A stretch of 64,000 nucleotides of DNA from Zychaea mexicana (Eukaryota; Mucoromycota; Mucoromycetes; Mucorales; Lichtheimiaceae). Every line of letters begins with the position of its first letter. The first letter of the stretch is position 1. The position numbers and the translations under genes were made by a program. Of the stretch, positions 49,426-61,851 are shown one piece after another. The DNA lies in NCBI RefSeq assembly GCF_025766255.1, contig NW_026516667.1:186001-250000 (forward strand), in the 5' to 3' direction. A model generated the notes under the pieces. That model had not been told where the DNA came from. It was given only the letters and a program-made list of their open reading frames with translations, and did not search any database.

Positions 49426-50596
49426 GTCTATTTCTTGAGCCTTTTTCTCCCTCTCTCCTCCTTCCGCTTTCTAGCCATGTTCAGTCATATTTTCTCGCGC
49501 TCTTTCACCTATCAACACCATCTCTGTCCTTCACTGTATTGCGAATAAATTTATATAGTACGTTTGATCGTTTGCTTCTGCGAAGAAAAAAGTTTGGATT
49601 TCTTCCCTGCCTTAATATTACTCAGCTTATGACACAGATGTACTATGTTTGAATGTGTCTGTGCATGATTTTGGCGCCTTCCACTATATCAACAATTCCT
49701 TTTGCCTGCTGCAATGCATGCTCTTTAACAAACACTGGGTCACCCTTGGGACTTATACATACTTGCAAGGACAGCGTCGCCGTTTTAGCACTGCTCACAT
49801 AAACATAGTACATACACGCGGTGTCAGGAGTCGATAAAGATTATTTCAAAGGGGCGTCAACAATCTTTGATATACAGCGTCTTGGTGTGGAAAATCGTAA
49901 AGTCAACACTCAGTGGCCTTGGGCAAGTAACAGCATGTCATGGAAATTATCAACCCCTTGAACACGTCTACTTAAACGTCAAATCTATAAGACACTTTTA
50001 TGTAAAGATACACCTCACGGGTCGATGAGCTTGCTAGCCGTGAAGTACCATATTATGCTCGGATACCTGCGGTGATGTCCTCTCTCGCTATATAATGTAC
50101 GTAATCTTGTGCTTTCGTGATTCACAAGCGAGCGTATGAAGAATTCTCCGTATATGAAAAAATAGTGGCGTATGTATCTCTCCTACCACTATATGCATAC
50201 GAGTTAAACAGCCAGAAACGAGATTTTCAAATGGAAACCTCGAGTGGTGATGATTATACTAGGAAAAAGAGAAAGGAAAAGGAGAAGTAATAAACTGTCT
50301 ATTCAATGTTACATACAGAGTAACTATTAATGCAATGATTTCTATTTTCACGTAATCTTTTCGCTGTATACCGCCTTACTGTACTTCTTGCTGGATGTCA
50401 TGATGGGTTGAGTCATTGTTATATACAACTGATGCTGATGTTACAGCATTTCAACACACGAAATCACAACAAACAACGGATTGATTATATTGCAAGTAAA
50501 GTAAGAAAAGTCATTACAGAAAAAAAAAGTTTTGTACTAAAAAATGAGATGTGAGAGGCGGTATGACATTACTGCTACTGCAATTACAGCCGCTCC
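49426..50596. other. Convergent 3' region, nothing recognised
   Basis: 3' flanks of the PRRC2-like gene and the F-box gene on the other strand. No gene supported. Confidence 0.5.
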
Positions 50597-52753
50597 CTAA
50601 TCGTCCCCATTATTCCAAATCACTTCAATAAACGAGCTTTCCTTGACGGTCTGGATGGCTTGTCTTATGTTCTCACCAAGCGAATTGACCACAGCGAGAG
50701 TTTGCAAGTTTTCCAGTTCGATCAAGTCCAAAAAGAACTCTTCATCGGCCAATACATGATAGAGTTCGACACGTTCAAGTTGAGGCGCTCGCATCAAGAA
50801 CGAAGACACGCGACGGTCGTCAATGACTTGTACTTCTGGTCCATTTAGATCGTCATCTTCAAATAGTTGTTGCTGTCGCAACCACATGATTTGTCGTTGC
50901 TCTTCCAATGCCTGAGATAGCTCGCCGCGGTGCTGCTGCTGCCAGTCGACGGGAGTAATGCCAGAAGCAAGTTCGACATCTTCATCAGCGTGTGAAACCT
51001 TCGTCTCGTCAGTCACCGTTGTTCTTGTAGTCTTTCTGATCGTTCTAACCCTGAGGGTATAGAACCGTATGCCTCGGCAAGTCAACTCTCGAAGACAGTT
51101 AAAGTCTATGGTGGCCATTTGCTGGATCACAGGAGGCAACAGATTGGCCAGGTCCATGACGGTAAGCGTGTTGTGATGCTTGGATATGATATCCTTCACA
51201 TTGGGAATGTAGTGGTCCGGTTCATTGCTTTCTTGAATCCGCAAAAACTGTAGCCAGTGCCTCCCAGCTCGAACAGCATGAACAGGACAGTTGTCCAACT
51301 TTTTTTGCACAAACTCGATCGGACGAGTATATTCCGTAATAACACAATCAGGGCTGTTCCCATCGTCGGGAAAGACTCCTGGATCCCGGGATATTACGTC
51401 AATATCGAGCGACACAAGATCAGGACAGGCAGAGATCAAATTAAAATACAGGGCAGAAAGCATGCTATTTTGTGGATCGCGAAAGTCTTGTGTCGCGTAG
51501 CCGAGATGACGCAAGTTTGGGACACATCGTAGCAGCTGAACCAAAGCCACTGAACTTTGCACATTATCACCGTCATAGTAGCGCTTGCCAGATATCACTA
51601 GGTACTTGAGGGAGAAATGATGGAAGCCGCGGGTGTCATGATCAAAGGTGTCGCGATTTGCTGTATCAAAAAACGGGCGCAGGTGTCGAAAAGCACCTCC
51701 ATTTTGTGCTTCTGGAGTCACCCATGGGGTCTGATGCACGGTGAGGCATTGGAGAGCGGGATACAGAATCAGAATGTGCCTAGTCCAGGCCAACAAATCC
51801 GCACGCACTTTAGAATGAAACACCACAGTAAGATCGACCAAATGCTCCGTCATGAAGCGCATTGCATGCTTTAGCCAAAAGTCCGGGATATCATGAATTG
51901 TCATTTTAGCTACATTATACGAAGAGACAGAGTTTATGTTGTTGTCATTCGATATGTTGTCGCGCTCAGGCTGCTTTTTTTACGATATAATGGATAAAGA
52001 CTGTAAGTATATACCTTCTTTCAGTCTGTCGCATCTGAACTTTGCTAGTTCTTCGAGTACGAGATACATGTCCACCTCGGCTTTTTCAAACCGGCCGGAG
52101 TCAGCGTTATCGTATGTGCAATGAAGCGCGCGTATACGATGGGCTTGACTTTGCCATCCGCCAGGGAACTTTTGCAGCACGTTGTTCAATAGACACGCAC
52201 CACCATGATTGGTGATTATAGGATGCATTATCGCCAAGGATACTTCGTCGCGCCATTTCTTGCAGACGATGGAGCATTGGAAACGATCCTGTAGTGACAA
52301 CTTCAGGAACACCGCCATGAGGACAGCAGCGGGTAAACTTAGAACATTGCCATAACTGGCAAGAAGAGGGCCAGTTGTTGTTGTTGTTGCTGTTGTTTCT
52401 ATGGTGCTACTGGGAGGAGTAAACCAGGCATCGGCTTGATCTTGTTCAACTTCACCATCCTTGGGATTTCCGTCGCTGGCGCCGCCGCCTTTGTTGCCAT
52501 CGTTGTCACCGTGGTTGTCGTAGTTGCTTGACGATGTCGGGCAATCTTGCTGTTGCTGCTGACCATCGTTGTCAATTATAACGGCACTGTCCTCTAGCTC
52601 TTCTTCTTCCGGAATTGTTTTCATTTGCTTTGTGAGCGAAACAAAATAGGATCGTTTCTTGGATTTTCGGTGTCGCTGCTGCTGTTCTTGTTTTCCTTCC
52701 TGGTGTTGCCGAGGAAGTCTGGATAGAAAGCGAAAGAGCGGAAAGGGGCCCAT
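50597..52753 (-). CDS. F-box protein
   Basis: Exons 52753-52015 and 51909-50597, joined in phase 1 across a GTATAT...GTAG intron; 683 residues. The first ~135 residues are basic, then acidic and poly-Gln/Thr. The F-box lies at about 137-180 (LSLPAAVLMAVFLKLSLQDR, CSIVCKKWRDEVSLA). The second exon is a long LRR-like region without crisp repeats (NLRHLGYATQDFRDP, CPDLVSLDIDVISRD, ENLQTLAVVNSLGENI). Layout (disordered start, F-box, phase-1 intron, repeat exon) matches the other F-box genes in the window. Substrate unknown. Confidence 0.83.
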
Positions 52754-53726
52754 GATTTTTTGGTTTGCGACTGTTGTCTGATATCAAGGAAATAACGAGT
52801 GGAAAGAAGTAGTAGAAAGTTTTTTGCTACTACCCTTTTCGATCATTTAGCCCCCGTGCCCTTTTTATATGCAAACGCGCGCGCATTTTTGTCAATGTAA
52901 GGTCCTCAACAAAATCACTAATGCATGACTTAAAATCGAGTATCTTTTTAACTTTTTTAGCGATGTACTGAATTGTTATGGGTCTCATGACACTGTTGTT
53001 TTTGTGCTGTTCTTTGAAAAGTATGCCAGTTCTGGATGGTCTATACAATTCGAGAACTTGATAAGCATGTTATTGTACGAAGGAAGTGAATGTCAAGATA
53101 ACCTGTTTGACTGTTGCTAATTAGCGCGCTTGTGTGTATATGAATGCAAAAGCATTATTATTTGTGTATATGGTACATAGTAGTTATTAGTAGAGCCGAA
53201 GAGCTTACATATGGCGAGTTGAACTAACAAAAATAGCGATGTTGGAGTAGTAGCGAAGAGAATCAGAACGGGAGGGAATGGAGGAGAGTTGTACGTGTAT
53301 ACTAGATCTGGGATTGGTTCCGTTGCATACATAGTCCTGTAAGCATACAGAACGGTAGTTTTGGTACCATACATGCCATGCATCTATTCTAGACTTTGTA
53401 TGTAGTATATGGTACACTATAGATCCTTTTCTATGTAGTAATAAGCCCGCTAATCTTTCTTGCCAGGTATCGAGACGTGAGATCTAATATATATGGGGTA
53501 AAAAACCGAATGCGCGGAGAAATTGGCGGGATGTGCAGATTGGAGCTGGTCGCGTTTCTTGTCTCACGTTACACTTTTCACGTAAAACCATGGTGTCAAA
53601 ATGTGGAAAGGGACACCAAAAGATGATGTTATTGAAGAGCGAAGAGGATGTATAGTAGTAGTGACAGTGAAGTAAAAGAAAAATTATGTTTTATTATCAT
53701 TTGTAGGGTAAACTCTACAGTTTTGA
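52754..53726. other. Intergenic, nothing recognised
   Basis: The 5' side of the F-box gene followed by the 3' flank of the Rcf2-like gene. No gene supported. Confidence 0.5.
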
Positions 53727-54655
53727 TTAAGCGCCTTCATTAGGCGAAGCGGGCTGTGGCATACGAACAGCTTTACTCTGTTGATGAGGCAGATTCAGAA
53801 CAGCACGTAGTTCTTCATCAGGCTCATCCACCTTTCTATTCTTGTCCTCTTCACCCGTATATATTGATACCGCAGCAGATGCCAACAAGACGGCAATGGT
53901 TGCTGCTTGCGCATACATACGCGCTTGCACGAGCTTTTGCTGTGTTGTTAAGTATCGATTTGAGAATGTGAATCCCAAAGCGCCGACCATAGAGAATGCC
54001 CATGAACCACCTATAAATAGTAAAATATAACAAGAACGGTTTGTTATTGTTGCTACTCGGTGGGTAGCCCCCCACTCCCCATCTTCTTTCTACTGTCAAT
54101 AACACTGACGCTGTTCGGCTTACCGATAATCTTCCATCGATTCTTATTGACGAAATGAGCAACCCGTTGTTTTGTGTCACCTGGTTCTGATATGTTGGCA
54201 TCGGATTGAAGGTCTCGAATGATATCGTCGTCCACATAACCCAATTTCTTGTTGGCGTATCGTGTAGCTGCTCGATCGGCTCCAAACAAGTATCCAGCAA
54301 ATCCGGCTTATTGTACATATATGTCGTGCGTGAGAGAAAGAGAAGTAGTTGTATTAGATACACGCTAAAATTAGTGTCTTTTTTTTGGGATATGTAGTGC
54401 ATATAATGCATTAACTGTCAAGCTTGTATAGCATAGTGCAGCTCTTATGTGGGTTATCTTACCCGACCCGGGTAGAATTGCTTTCGCAGGCGTGCTCAAC
54501 CCTCGAAAGTGTGTTGATCTACGAAACGTCATAAGGGTAGCGACGGCACCAATACCAATACCGATAGCAGCACCCTTGACACCAGTGACAAAAGCAAGAT
54601 GTTCGAGTTCGTTATGTTGTTCTTCAGTCAGTCGTGCTTTCGATTTGTTTTGCAT
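53727..54655 (-). CDS. HIG1-domain protein, Rcf2-like respiratory supercomplex factor
   Basis: Exons 54655-54463, 54306-54124, 54010-53727; phases agree, 219 residues. Rcf2 is a mitochondrial inner-membrane protein that stabilises and tunes cytochrome c oxidase and III-IV supercomplexes. An N-terminal hydrophobic segment (VKGAAIGIGIGAVATLM) is followed by a soluble middle part (YLFGADRAATRYANKKLGY) and a C-terminal HIG1 domain: WAFSMVGALGFTFSNRYLTT, QKLVQARMYAQAATIAVLLA. The QKLVQARMYAQ stretch fits the HIG1 signature. The C-terminus is Pro/Gln-rich. Start is the ATG after an AT-repeat leader (54661-54680). Confidence 0.85.
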
Positions 54656-56837
54656 GGTGAATGTATATATATATATATATTGCAACTAAATGTCGTCGTC
54701 GTGGATATGAACGGAAAAAACGAGCTGAAAATCCAAAACTGTGAAAAATTCGTGGGTGTCATGCTATTTTTCGGAATTCAATGACGAAACCCTTGTTAAA
54801 TGAGCTTATTACGATTTCTTGTGTAAAGTACTAGTCTATTTTTTTGGGTCTTCGCACATCGGTTTTTCTATTATGGTATCACCCCATCAACTCAATAGTC
54901 CGCTATGATAGGTTTATGCCGAACGTGACAATAATGCTGTACGACCATTCTTCACTTAAATTTTTAAACATGACAAAATCAAGACGGTAGCTAGATTCTT
55001 TGTCAGACTTGTATTTATATGTACAGATAGATAAAGAAGAGTTCTTGGCGAGAGTCTGCATGGACTACTATCGTTCTTGTTGCTGCGCCATAAAAACGAT
55101 TGGTTGAAGATAAGGAGTTTGGTACTGGAGCCTCGTCGTTCCATGTATGATCACTTGCAGTTGATTTCAGCCAAGAGAGCGTTAAAAATGAGAATGTTGG
55201 GGTATAGTATACGAGTATTAGCAACTTGTTTTGGGTACTAAAAATTGAAATAGTATGTGTGCGTACATTGTTGCTGTGTATGCACCAATCGCGGCCTATC
55301 ATTTTGACCAGTCGAAGCTATTCTATTTTCTTGCTTAGGTTTTTCTGTTGGTTGTTTGTTGTTGTATGGTCCCTTGTAGCAGTAGCAGGGGTGGTACATC
55401 GTAGTAAAGTAGTTTGATTTAAAGACTAGTAGATATGAAAAAATTGAGAATTTTTTTTGCGTACTGTCTGATGGTCGTCGGTGCCCTCTTATATATAAAA
55501 AACAATGGGTATCTGTCAGTGTCAAAGACAGTGTCAGGTGTCTTGAGCTATATACAATTACAATAGAGTTTTGATCCATTGTTACTCTGTATGCGTCACG
55601 TGACTAGAAGCAGCTCTAACTCAGCGATGACATTGCATCGATCTTCGCCATATCTGCCCCTTCTTTCAAAAGCATGCACCGACAAAGCATTATGGTTTGT
55701 AGGAGCTGGATATAGCAACACAATTGTATGTAGAGACCTAAAGAGGGAAAAACAGCTATTATACAGTATTACAAGTTCATAAAGGAAGACCAATTGTAAA
55801 AAGTTGTGCCCTATAAGGGGAACACTCTAAACGTCTGCCCCAAGACGCGATCCATCTAATACAAGGGAGAAAACATCATTATTATGGTAATACGAGAAAC
55901 GCCGAGGTTGGGAAGAGGACGAGGACGGCAATTCGCTTGACGAAATAGAAGAGTATGAGGAAGCGGCAGCAGTGGCAGTAGTACCACAGCAGAGAAATGA
56001 CGCATGATAGATGAATATTCGAGAGCATTGCATTGCAGATGAAAAGGAACGAATTAAAATGCTTGAACTAAAAATGTTATGTAGATTGGATAAGAAACCT
56101 ACATACTAGTAAGTATTGACAGTAGTTACTATGAGTACGTACTAGTCTCAATATGAGAGATATGCTTTTTTATGCGTCGGCTGCAATGCCATGTATGGTG
56201 GACGGGAGAAGACAGAGGGCCATAGTTGTGTACATTAAATATATTAGCCACGGGAATGAATCACGTCAGGTGGTGTATACATGCATAAGAAGACTATCCC
56301 TGGCTACTTTGCAGATACATACATGACCAATGATACATGCTACAAAGCAGAGTCAATGTGGTACATAGTCTACAAGTTTAGCCATCATGACTCATCAGTA
56401 TTAGCAACTGTCAACCAAGTGATATTTTCAATTTTAGACATCATTCGATTTTTTTGTTGATCAAAGCGTACATACATAATTAGCTTGCATTTCCTGCAAA
56501 CATGCAGCAATCATGACAGATAGGTTCTGCATAAAGTCTTTGTGCACGATGTATATATTATGTGTTTTGCATGTTCTCGAGACATTAGATGTATTATATG
56601 AATAAAAAAAGTAACTTTTTATATATAAATTCTACTGTAAAATTATTTTAACGAGGATAATGTGAGATGGATGCAAGATTGTACATTAAAAGATTGAGCA
56701 AATGAGAGCGAGATTTAGGTGTATGTTGTTATATGAGAGATTCTACTAGTATGGGAGAGGCGAGGACTTATTGCCGAGAGACTTTCAAATGATGATGGTT
56801 AAAATGATGTGGATGGAAAACAAAACAATATGGGGAT
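54656..56837. other. Intergenic, nothing recognised
   Basis: More than 2 kb of AT-rich DNA between two minus-strand genes. Open frames are short and unrecognised. It may include long 3' sequence of the Nsa1-like gene. Confidence 0.5.
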
Positions 56838-58317
56838 TTAAGCTCGTTTCCGTTTTGGCTTGTCGACGTCTGCCACTGTGTCCATAGCCTCCCACATGTC
56901 GTCTTCTTCCTGTTCCTCCTGTTCTTCATCCTCCTCCTTGGGGAATTCAAACGTTTCATCCACAAGGATGCATGTCATTCGTTGTTTCAAGTACACCTTA
57001 TGGTCGACACGACGGAATTGAGTGGACATTTCATGCACGCGCAAGAACCGATCCAGGGATACACTCGCCAGCACGGGTTTTTGTTGCTTCTTGTCCTTGT
57101 TCTTGCTATCTTCTTCTACTGCTGCTAGTAGTGATGGCTGCGGGACAACAAGCAGATCGGAAACAGCGCCAGTGAATCCCTTGTAGTGTGCTCCCACAGT
57201 ACCTTTCCGCAAATCGACTGTGGCCACATTGCTCATGGTATCTGTGTAAATGACATGGTCAAGATCGCTTCCAATGTGCAGCGTCAATAATGGGGTTTTG
57301 CCAATCTCCCAATCGGAAATAGGCCGGCGCTGTTTTCTCGTATCGTATACACGGATCTAATGAAAGGGATAGTTTGTTAGTCATTCTAAGGTTCAGCATG
57401 AAAAACAAATTGCCCTATTCGTTTCAGTGATGTATGGAGGCTTTACCTGATGATAGTGTGTTGCTGTGACAATACGAGTACCTTCTTCGTTCAAAAACTG
57501 TAAGTCATGTATCCACACCTTGACGCGCAGATCCAAGAAATCATTCTTGACGTTTTTAGCCTGGAACACCAATCCCTTCTTTTCACCGTCTTCTTCTTTG
57601 AGTAAGTTGGCGTCATAGACTTTGAGATCGTTTTCCTTGCCTCCCACGGCAAACAGGTGGGTTTTCGTAGGATGGACGCGCATGATGCAAAGATCTGCGC
57701 CCAAGTTCGAGGATATACAGGTCGTGGTGTTGATGGTATTGGTTTTTTCGTAAGATGAAAGCAATGTGTACGAGACATGACCTGACGAGGTGCATGTCAT
57801 CAAGTGCTTTTCGTCCGCATGTAATCCAACAAATACGCTTTCTTTGTTGACATGTTCGTCACGGTATTCGCGTTCGACATCGCCTGTTTCGACGTCCAAG
57901 TATTGTACTTTGCCACTCTTGCGAGCTGCAACAATCTATATTTGTATGATAAAGATGCATTTAGCGTCAAGTGGCCCACCCAAAAAAAGATAAAGGCACT
58001 TGAACTTACATAGCGCTTGCCGTCGAGTACACCCCAGCAGAGTTTCTGTACACCTTCACTCTTGTCAATGGTGCTGAACTTCTTTACTGTCATCTGGGGT
58101 TCGTTTTTCTTTTTTTCGTTCTCGTCGTCGTCTTGATCATTTTTGGCTTTCTTTGCACGACGAAGTGGGAGTGGCTCGTTAACCTTGGGAGGTAAAACGA
58201 CGGCTTTGTAAGAAAAAAAAAGGTGAGTCGCATGTTTTTTGGAATTAGGTGAGATTGCAAGTTTGTTTGGAGCTCACATTTAACTAAACCCGCCTCGTCA
58301 CCGGTAATGACATGCAT
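56838..58317 (-). CDS. NSA1: Nsa1/WDR74 60S ribosome biogenesis factor
   Basis: WD-repeat protein of nucleolar pre-60S particles (Nsa1 in yeast, WDR74 in animals). Exons 58317-58278, 58203-58010, 57935-57447, 57356-56838; phases agree, 413 residues. The N-terminus MHVITGDEAGLVK is the typical family start. WD-like blades follow (CWGVLDGKRYIVAARKSGKV, GHVSYTLLSSYEKTN, IMRVHPTKTHLFAVGGKEND, VWIHDLQFLNEEGTRIVTAT, IRVYDTRKQRRPISDWEI, VATVDLRKGTVGAHYKGFTG, LASVSLDRFLRVHEM). The motif VYDTRKQRRPISDW is characteristic. The tail is acidic then basic (KPKRKRA), a likely nuclear signal. An extra Lys/Asp/Asn-rich insert sits in exon 2. Confidence 0.9.
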
Positions 58318-58680
58318 AATTGATCTATTCCAGAATACTGACTGATCAAGTCTCAAGGTTTTTTTTTTTAAAGCAAAGGGTGAAATTCAAAAAAGGTTGC
58401 CTAACCCCGCTAAGCCTCTCTCGCTCGCTCTTCCTGTCCACACAACACAATGCAACTCCTCCGGTGTCGCTCATACACACACTTACTGCTCACGCGCGCA
58501 CTCACTGGTGCCCTTTTGTTTGTTTCAAACAGATGACCATCCTGAGCAGAAGAAACCTAGTCCCCAACCTTTCTCTATTAATACGCCTCTTTGCATCACT
58601 CCCCGCTCTCTATCGCTTCTCCCTCTTCTTTCTTTCTTTCTCACGTCTCTCAATAATTGGTATATGCACCGTTGTTCAGC
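58318..58680. promoter_or_regulatory. Divergent promoter region
   Basis: 363 bases between the start codons of the Nsa1-like gene (minus) and the low-complexity protein (plus). Pyrimidine-rich on the plus strand. No specific site is called. Confidence 0.4.
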
Positions 58681-59352
58681 ATGAGTGATACCAGCAGCAC
58701 TCTATTCGAGCATCCAACACCTGTGCTACCACCGCCACCGTCGTCGTTATTGTTGCAGCAGCAGTTTGATCCTTTCAAAGATACGGTGGTCCAACAACAA
58801 CAGCAGCACAAGAGTTCATGTTGGCTCTTTGGGTCACTCTCATCCATAGGAAAGAAACGTAATAACAATAACAACCACAACCACAACCGATCTCATCATT
58901 TTCCATGGCGAGTCCCACCGCCGCCACAGCAGTTTCTGCCACCTCTACCACATCATCTTCTACCACCTGGCCCACCGCCACCACCACCATCACTTGTGCC
59001 TCCACCGATGATGAATATGCCTGTTCCACCACCACCACAACAATCCATGTATTCATCTCCTCCACTTGCTGCAGCTTCAGGAGTGGCGGCAGCCGCGGCA
59101 TTTTTCCATCAATATCACCCAGGAACAGCAGCAATAACAGCAACGCATCCTTTTCTGTCTATGCCTCAACCTTTTGTACTCACTTCTACAGCCATGTCGT
59201 CGTACGGAGAATCACCTTACTGGGAACCTCAAGTAGTAATACTGCAACAACAATGTCGTTGCAACAAAGAAAATGGCGATAACAATAATAATAATAATAA
59301 TAATAACAGTAACCATTTATATCGTCCTGGAGCTGAAAAGGAAGAACAATAG
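58681..59352 (+). CDS. Pro/Gln/Asn-rich protein of unknown function
   Basis: Single exon, 223 residues, ATG at 58681. It is built of Pro-rich (LPPGPPPPPPSLVPPP), Gln-rich, His/Asn-rich and poly-Ala (SGVAAAAAFFHQY) runs, with a poly-Asn stretch near the end and a CRCNKENG motif. A short less repetitive part, HKSSCWLFGSLSSIGKKR (about 42-60), could be a membrane-proximal or targeting segment, but there is no signal peptide or domain that I recognise. Coding status rests on a long ATG frame in phase with Pro/Gln codons; the composition lowers certainty. Confidence 0.55.
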   Translation: MSDTSSTLFEHPTPVLPPPPSSLLLQQQFDPFKDTVVQQQQQHKSSCWLFGSLSSIGKKRNNNNNHNHNRSHHFPWRVPPPPQQFLPPLPHHLLPPGPPPPPPSLVPPPMMNMPVPPPPQQSMYSSPPLAAASGVAAAAAFFHQYHPGTAAITATHPFLSMPQPFVLTSTAMSSYGESPYWEPQVVILQQQCRCNKENGDNNNNNNNNNSNHLYRPGAEKEEQ

Positions 59353-59985
59353 ATAGAGATATCGACACACATTATCACATCAGGCACACACACACACATC
59401 TTTGTTATAGTTTTTGTTGCATCATCATCAGCAAATTTACAAAATTTTATTATTAAACGAAGGGCATATAAGGAACATAAATTATAGTGAAGAGTCATAG
59501 AAAAGTTGGTGTTAAAATCAAAAGTTGTTGCTTGATTTTTTAGGGTTTTTTTTCGAGTTTTTCCACTTTTTTTTTGTTTCGTCTTTTTTTCAGTTCATGA
59601 GAACTTGGGACGGGGAAACCGGGAGAGGGTGTAAATAAAAAAAAGGGAAAAAGAACAAGAAAAAAAACTAAGAGTGGTGGTATTGAGAAAGTTATACCCA
59701 CCCACTACACAGTTTTTCCCTCTCGTGCCAATACAAAAAAGAAAAAGATCGATTATAAAGGGAAGAGAGACAGAGGGGGAAGGGGTAGTTGTATGGTATT
59801 TTTGTTTTCTCTTTTACGGGGTTGGTTCGTTTGGTTTCGGGGTTATCAAGCCGGCAGCCAGTTGGTTGTTTTCGCTCCTTGGCTTCCATTGATGGGATGG
59901 AAAAAAGAAGTATAGAAAGAAGAGAGGTGGGCAAAGTAAATCACAAAGTATAAGAGGGCAATGAAGCGTGCGCCGCCCATCAAGG
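59353..59985. other. Convergent 3' region
   Basis: 3' flanks of the Pro-rich gene and the C2H2 gene. Long T/A runs (59540-59680) fit transcript ends. No gene. Confidence 0.5.
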
Positions 59986-61410
59986 TCACACGACGCCGTG
60001 CTTATGGTCGAGGTGTCTTGACAAGGCGTCCTTGCGGCTGAACGACGCAGGGCATCGCTCGCATGCATAAGAGCGTTCACCATGATGGACAGTGGAAACG
60101 TGGCGGTCCCGGTCGTGCTTGCGATCGAATCCCTTGAGGCATATCGAGCACATGTATTCCTTTTCGCGCTGCTTGTTGTGAGTCTTGATATGCGTGCCGA
60201 GATTGTATCGACGGCTAAACATGAGCTTGCAGACATCACACTGGAACTTCTTTTCTGTGCTGGCCGTCTTGGCACGACGTTTGTTAGTTGCGTTTTCATC
60301 ACCAGTTGCTGCGTTGCGCTTGCGCTTCTTGTTTTTGTTCATAGTGTTGTTCGATTCAGCATGATTGGCGGTCTCACCCACAGTGTTGTTGATGTCAACA
60401 TTGGTGGTGTTGGCCTTATCATCCGAAGAAGAGCCGTTGTTGGCGTTGCTTTTGTTGTCGCTGTCGTTAGATGCAGTGGATCCAGACTGTTCAGCGTTGT
60501 TGTTGGTCGAGGACGTCGTGACCGATCCAGAAAAGTCAAAGCCGAGCAATTCGTTCATGAAACCATCGCATTGGGCGTCGCCAGCGAAATCTAAATCCAT
60601 GTTGTCGGACGATGTGGGTTGGCTGTTGTCGCCAGGGAGAGGAGGGAAGAGCATGTCCGAAGACTCGGCAGCAGGTTCGTCGTGCCATGTGAGTGGTGCA
60701 CTGTTGGCATGCGTCGTCGTCGTCGTCATAGCAGCAGCGGCCGCCGCGGTCATCGATACGTTGGCATCGGTCGATTTGCCCTTATCCAGTAAGAGCAAAG
60801 CAGGGTCGCCGTTGAAGGCAGCCAATGGCTCGCTGGATGAAGAGCCGACATTGTAATTGTTGGTGTTCTCAACAAGATAGCTAGCCATGGAAATGTCTTT
60901 GCCGTCCAAGAAGGGCGAAAAGTGAGGTGTGCCATTCATGCTGGGAGTCACCGTCGGTGTGAATGGAGTGTAGGGTGTACCGATCGTATGATGATGGTCC
61001 ATGTAGGGAGTAGTGGGATCCAGATAAGGCGTGTCCATGTACGGCGTTGTATCCATGTATCGGGTGGCATTGTTGTTAAAGTTGTAGCTGATCTGTTGGT
61101 CGCCGAGCACAGCTTCAGCGGCGGGCACTAGGTCGCCAATGATAGAGGCCAAAAGCGAGTTTGGCTCTGGGGTCTTTTGGGGCTGGTGGTGAGCACTAGA
61201 AGATCCGCCAAGAGACAATGCAGCGGCTTCAGCAGCACGGTGCGTTGTTACAATCAGTTGACATGCCATCACAAATTCTGATTGTGCTTCTCCAGTTGGA
61301 TTAGTCAACTCACCACTGTTATTATCAGTGTATTCGATAGCAGAAGTGGGTTCCATTTCGAAAAGTAATCGGTTGAGATCTTGAATAGTCAAAGAGGGAG
61401 AAGAAGGCAT
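59986..61410 (-). CDS. C2H2 zinc-finger transcription factor, Crz1-like
   Basis: Single exon, 474 residues, ATG at 61410. Three C2H2 fingers occupy residues 389-472: FQCDVCKLMFSRRYNLGTHI, YMCSICLKGFDRKHDRDRHV, YACERCPASFSRKDALSRHL. The R-x-Y-N-L-x-x-H helix in finger 1 and the K-H-D-R-x-R-H helix in finger 2 match the Crz1/Prz1 calcineurin-responsive factors; the third finger is complete and ends near the C-terminus. A basic patch (NKKRKRN, NKRRAK) precedes the fingers and could be the nuclear signal. The N-terminal 380 residues are Asn/Ser/Thr-rich with a TPYMD-type short repeat at about 165-195. I do not see a clear calcineurin docking PxIxIT motif. Crz1-like is the best match, but other C2H2 families are possible. 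Confidence 0.75.
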   Translation of the reverse strand: MPSSPSLTIQDLNRLLFEMEPTSAIEYTDNNSGELTNPTGEAQSEFVMACQLIVTTHRAAEAAALSLGGSSSAHHQPQKTPEPNSLLASIIGDLVPAAEAVLGDQQISYNFNNNATRYMDTTPYMDTPYLDPTTPYMDHHHTIGTPYTPFTPTVTPSMNGTPHFSPFLDGKDISMASYLVENTNNYNVGSSSSEPLAAFNGDPALLLLDKGKSTDANVSMTAAAAAAMTTTTTHANSAPLTWHDEPAAESSDMLFPPLPGDNSQPTSSDNMDLDFAGDAQCDGFMNELLGFDFSGSVTTSSTNNNAEQSGSTASNDSDNKSNANNGSSSDDKANTTNVDINNTVGETANHAESNNTMNKNKKRKRNAATGDENATNKRRAKTASTEKKFQCDVCKLMFSRRYNLGTHIKTHNKQREKEYMCSICLKGFDRKHDRDRHVSTVHHGERSYACERCPASFSRKDALSRHLDHKHGVV

Positions 61411-61837
61411 AGAACAGTGGTTTTGGGTAGTGTTAATAGTAGAAAAAGAAGAAATGATGATGGATATAAGGAAAAGAGGTTGGTATATGTTGGTTCTTTT
61501 TTTTTTGGTTGCTGTTTTGTGTTGAAAGAAAACGAGCTGCTTCTTTCTGTCGATAACAAAAAACAAGAACAGTAACTGGGGTAAAACCAGAAAAGTGTAG
61601 GAAGGAAGAAAAGGAAAGAAAAAAAAATGTGCTTGTATTTATAATCAGCCTTTTTATCAGGGCGAATGGAAGTGGAGCAAGAGGGCTGCTGCGGTAGCTT
61701 GCTCCCCCCCAAAAAAGCTTGTTGTGTTACTCTTTGGAAAAATGAGTCACCACCGTTTTCGCTCGAAAATGGCGTGTGCGTCCCATCTTCGGTTGACTTT
61801 TCCCTTCCCCCATACTTTATTGACTCGTCAACATGGC

Positions 61838-61851
61838 GTTACCATGGCAAC
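61838..61851. promoter_or_regulatory. RFX-type X-box-like site
   Basis: GTTACCATGGCAAC is a near-perfect palindrome matching the RFX/Crt1 X-box (GTNRCC-N-RGYAAC). It lies about 430 bases upstream of the Crz1-like gene's start codon. Confidence 0.5.
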
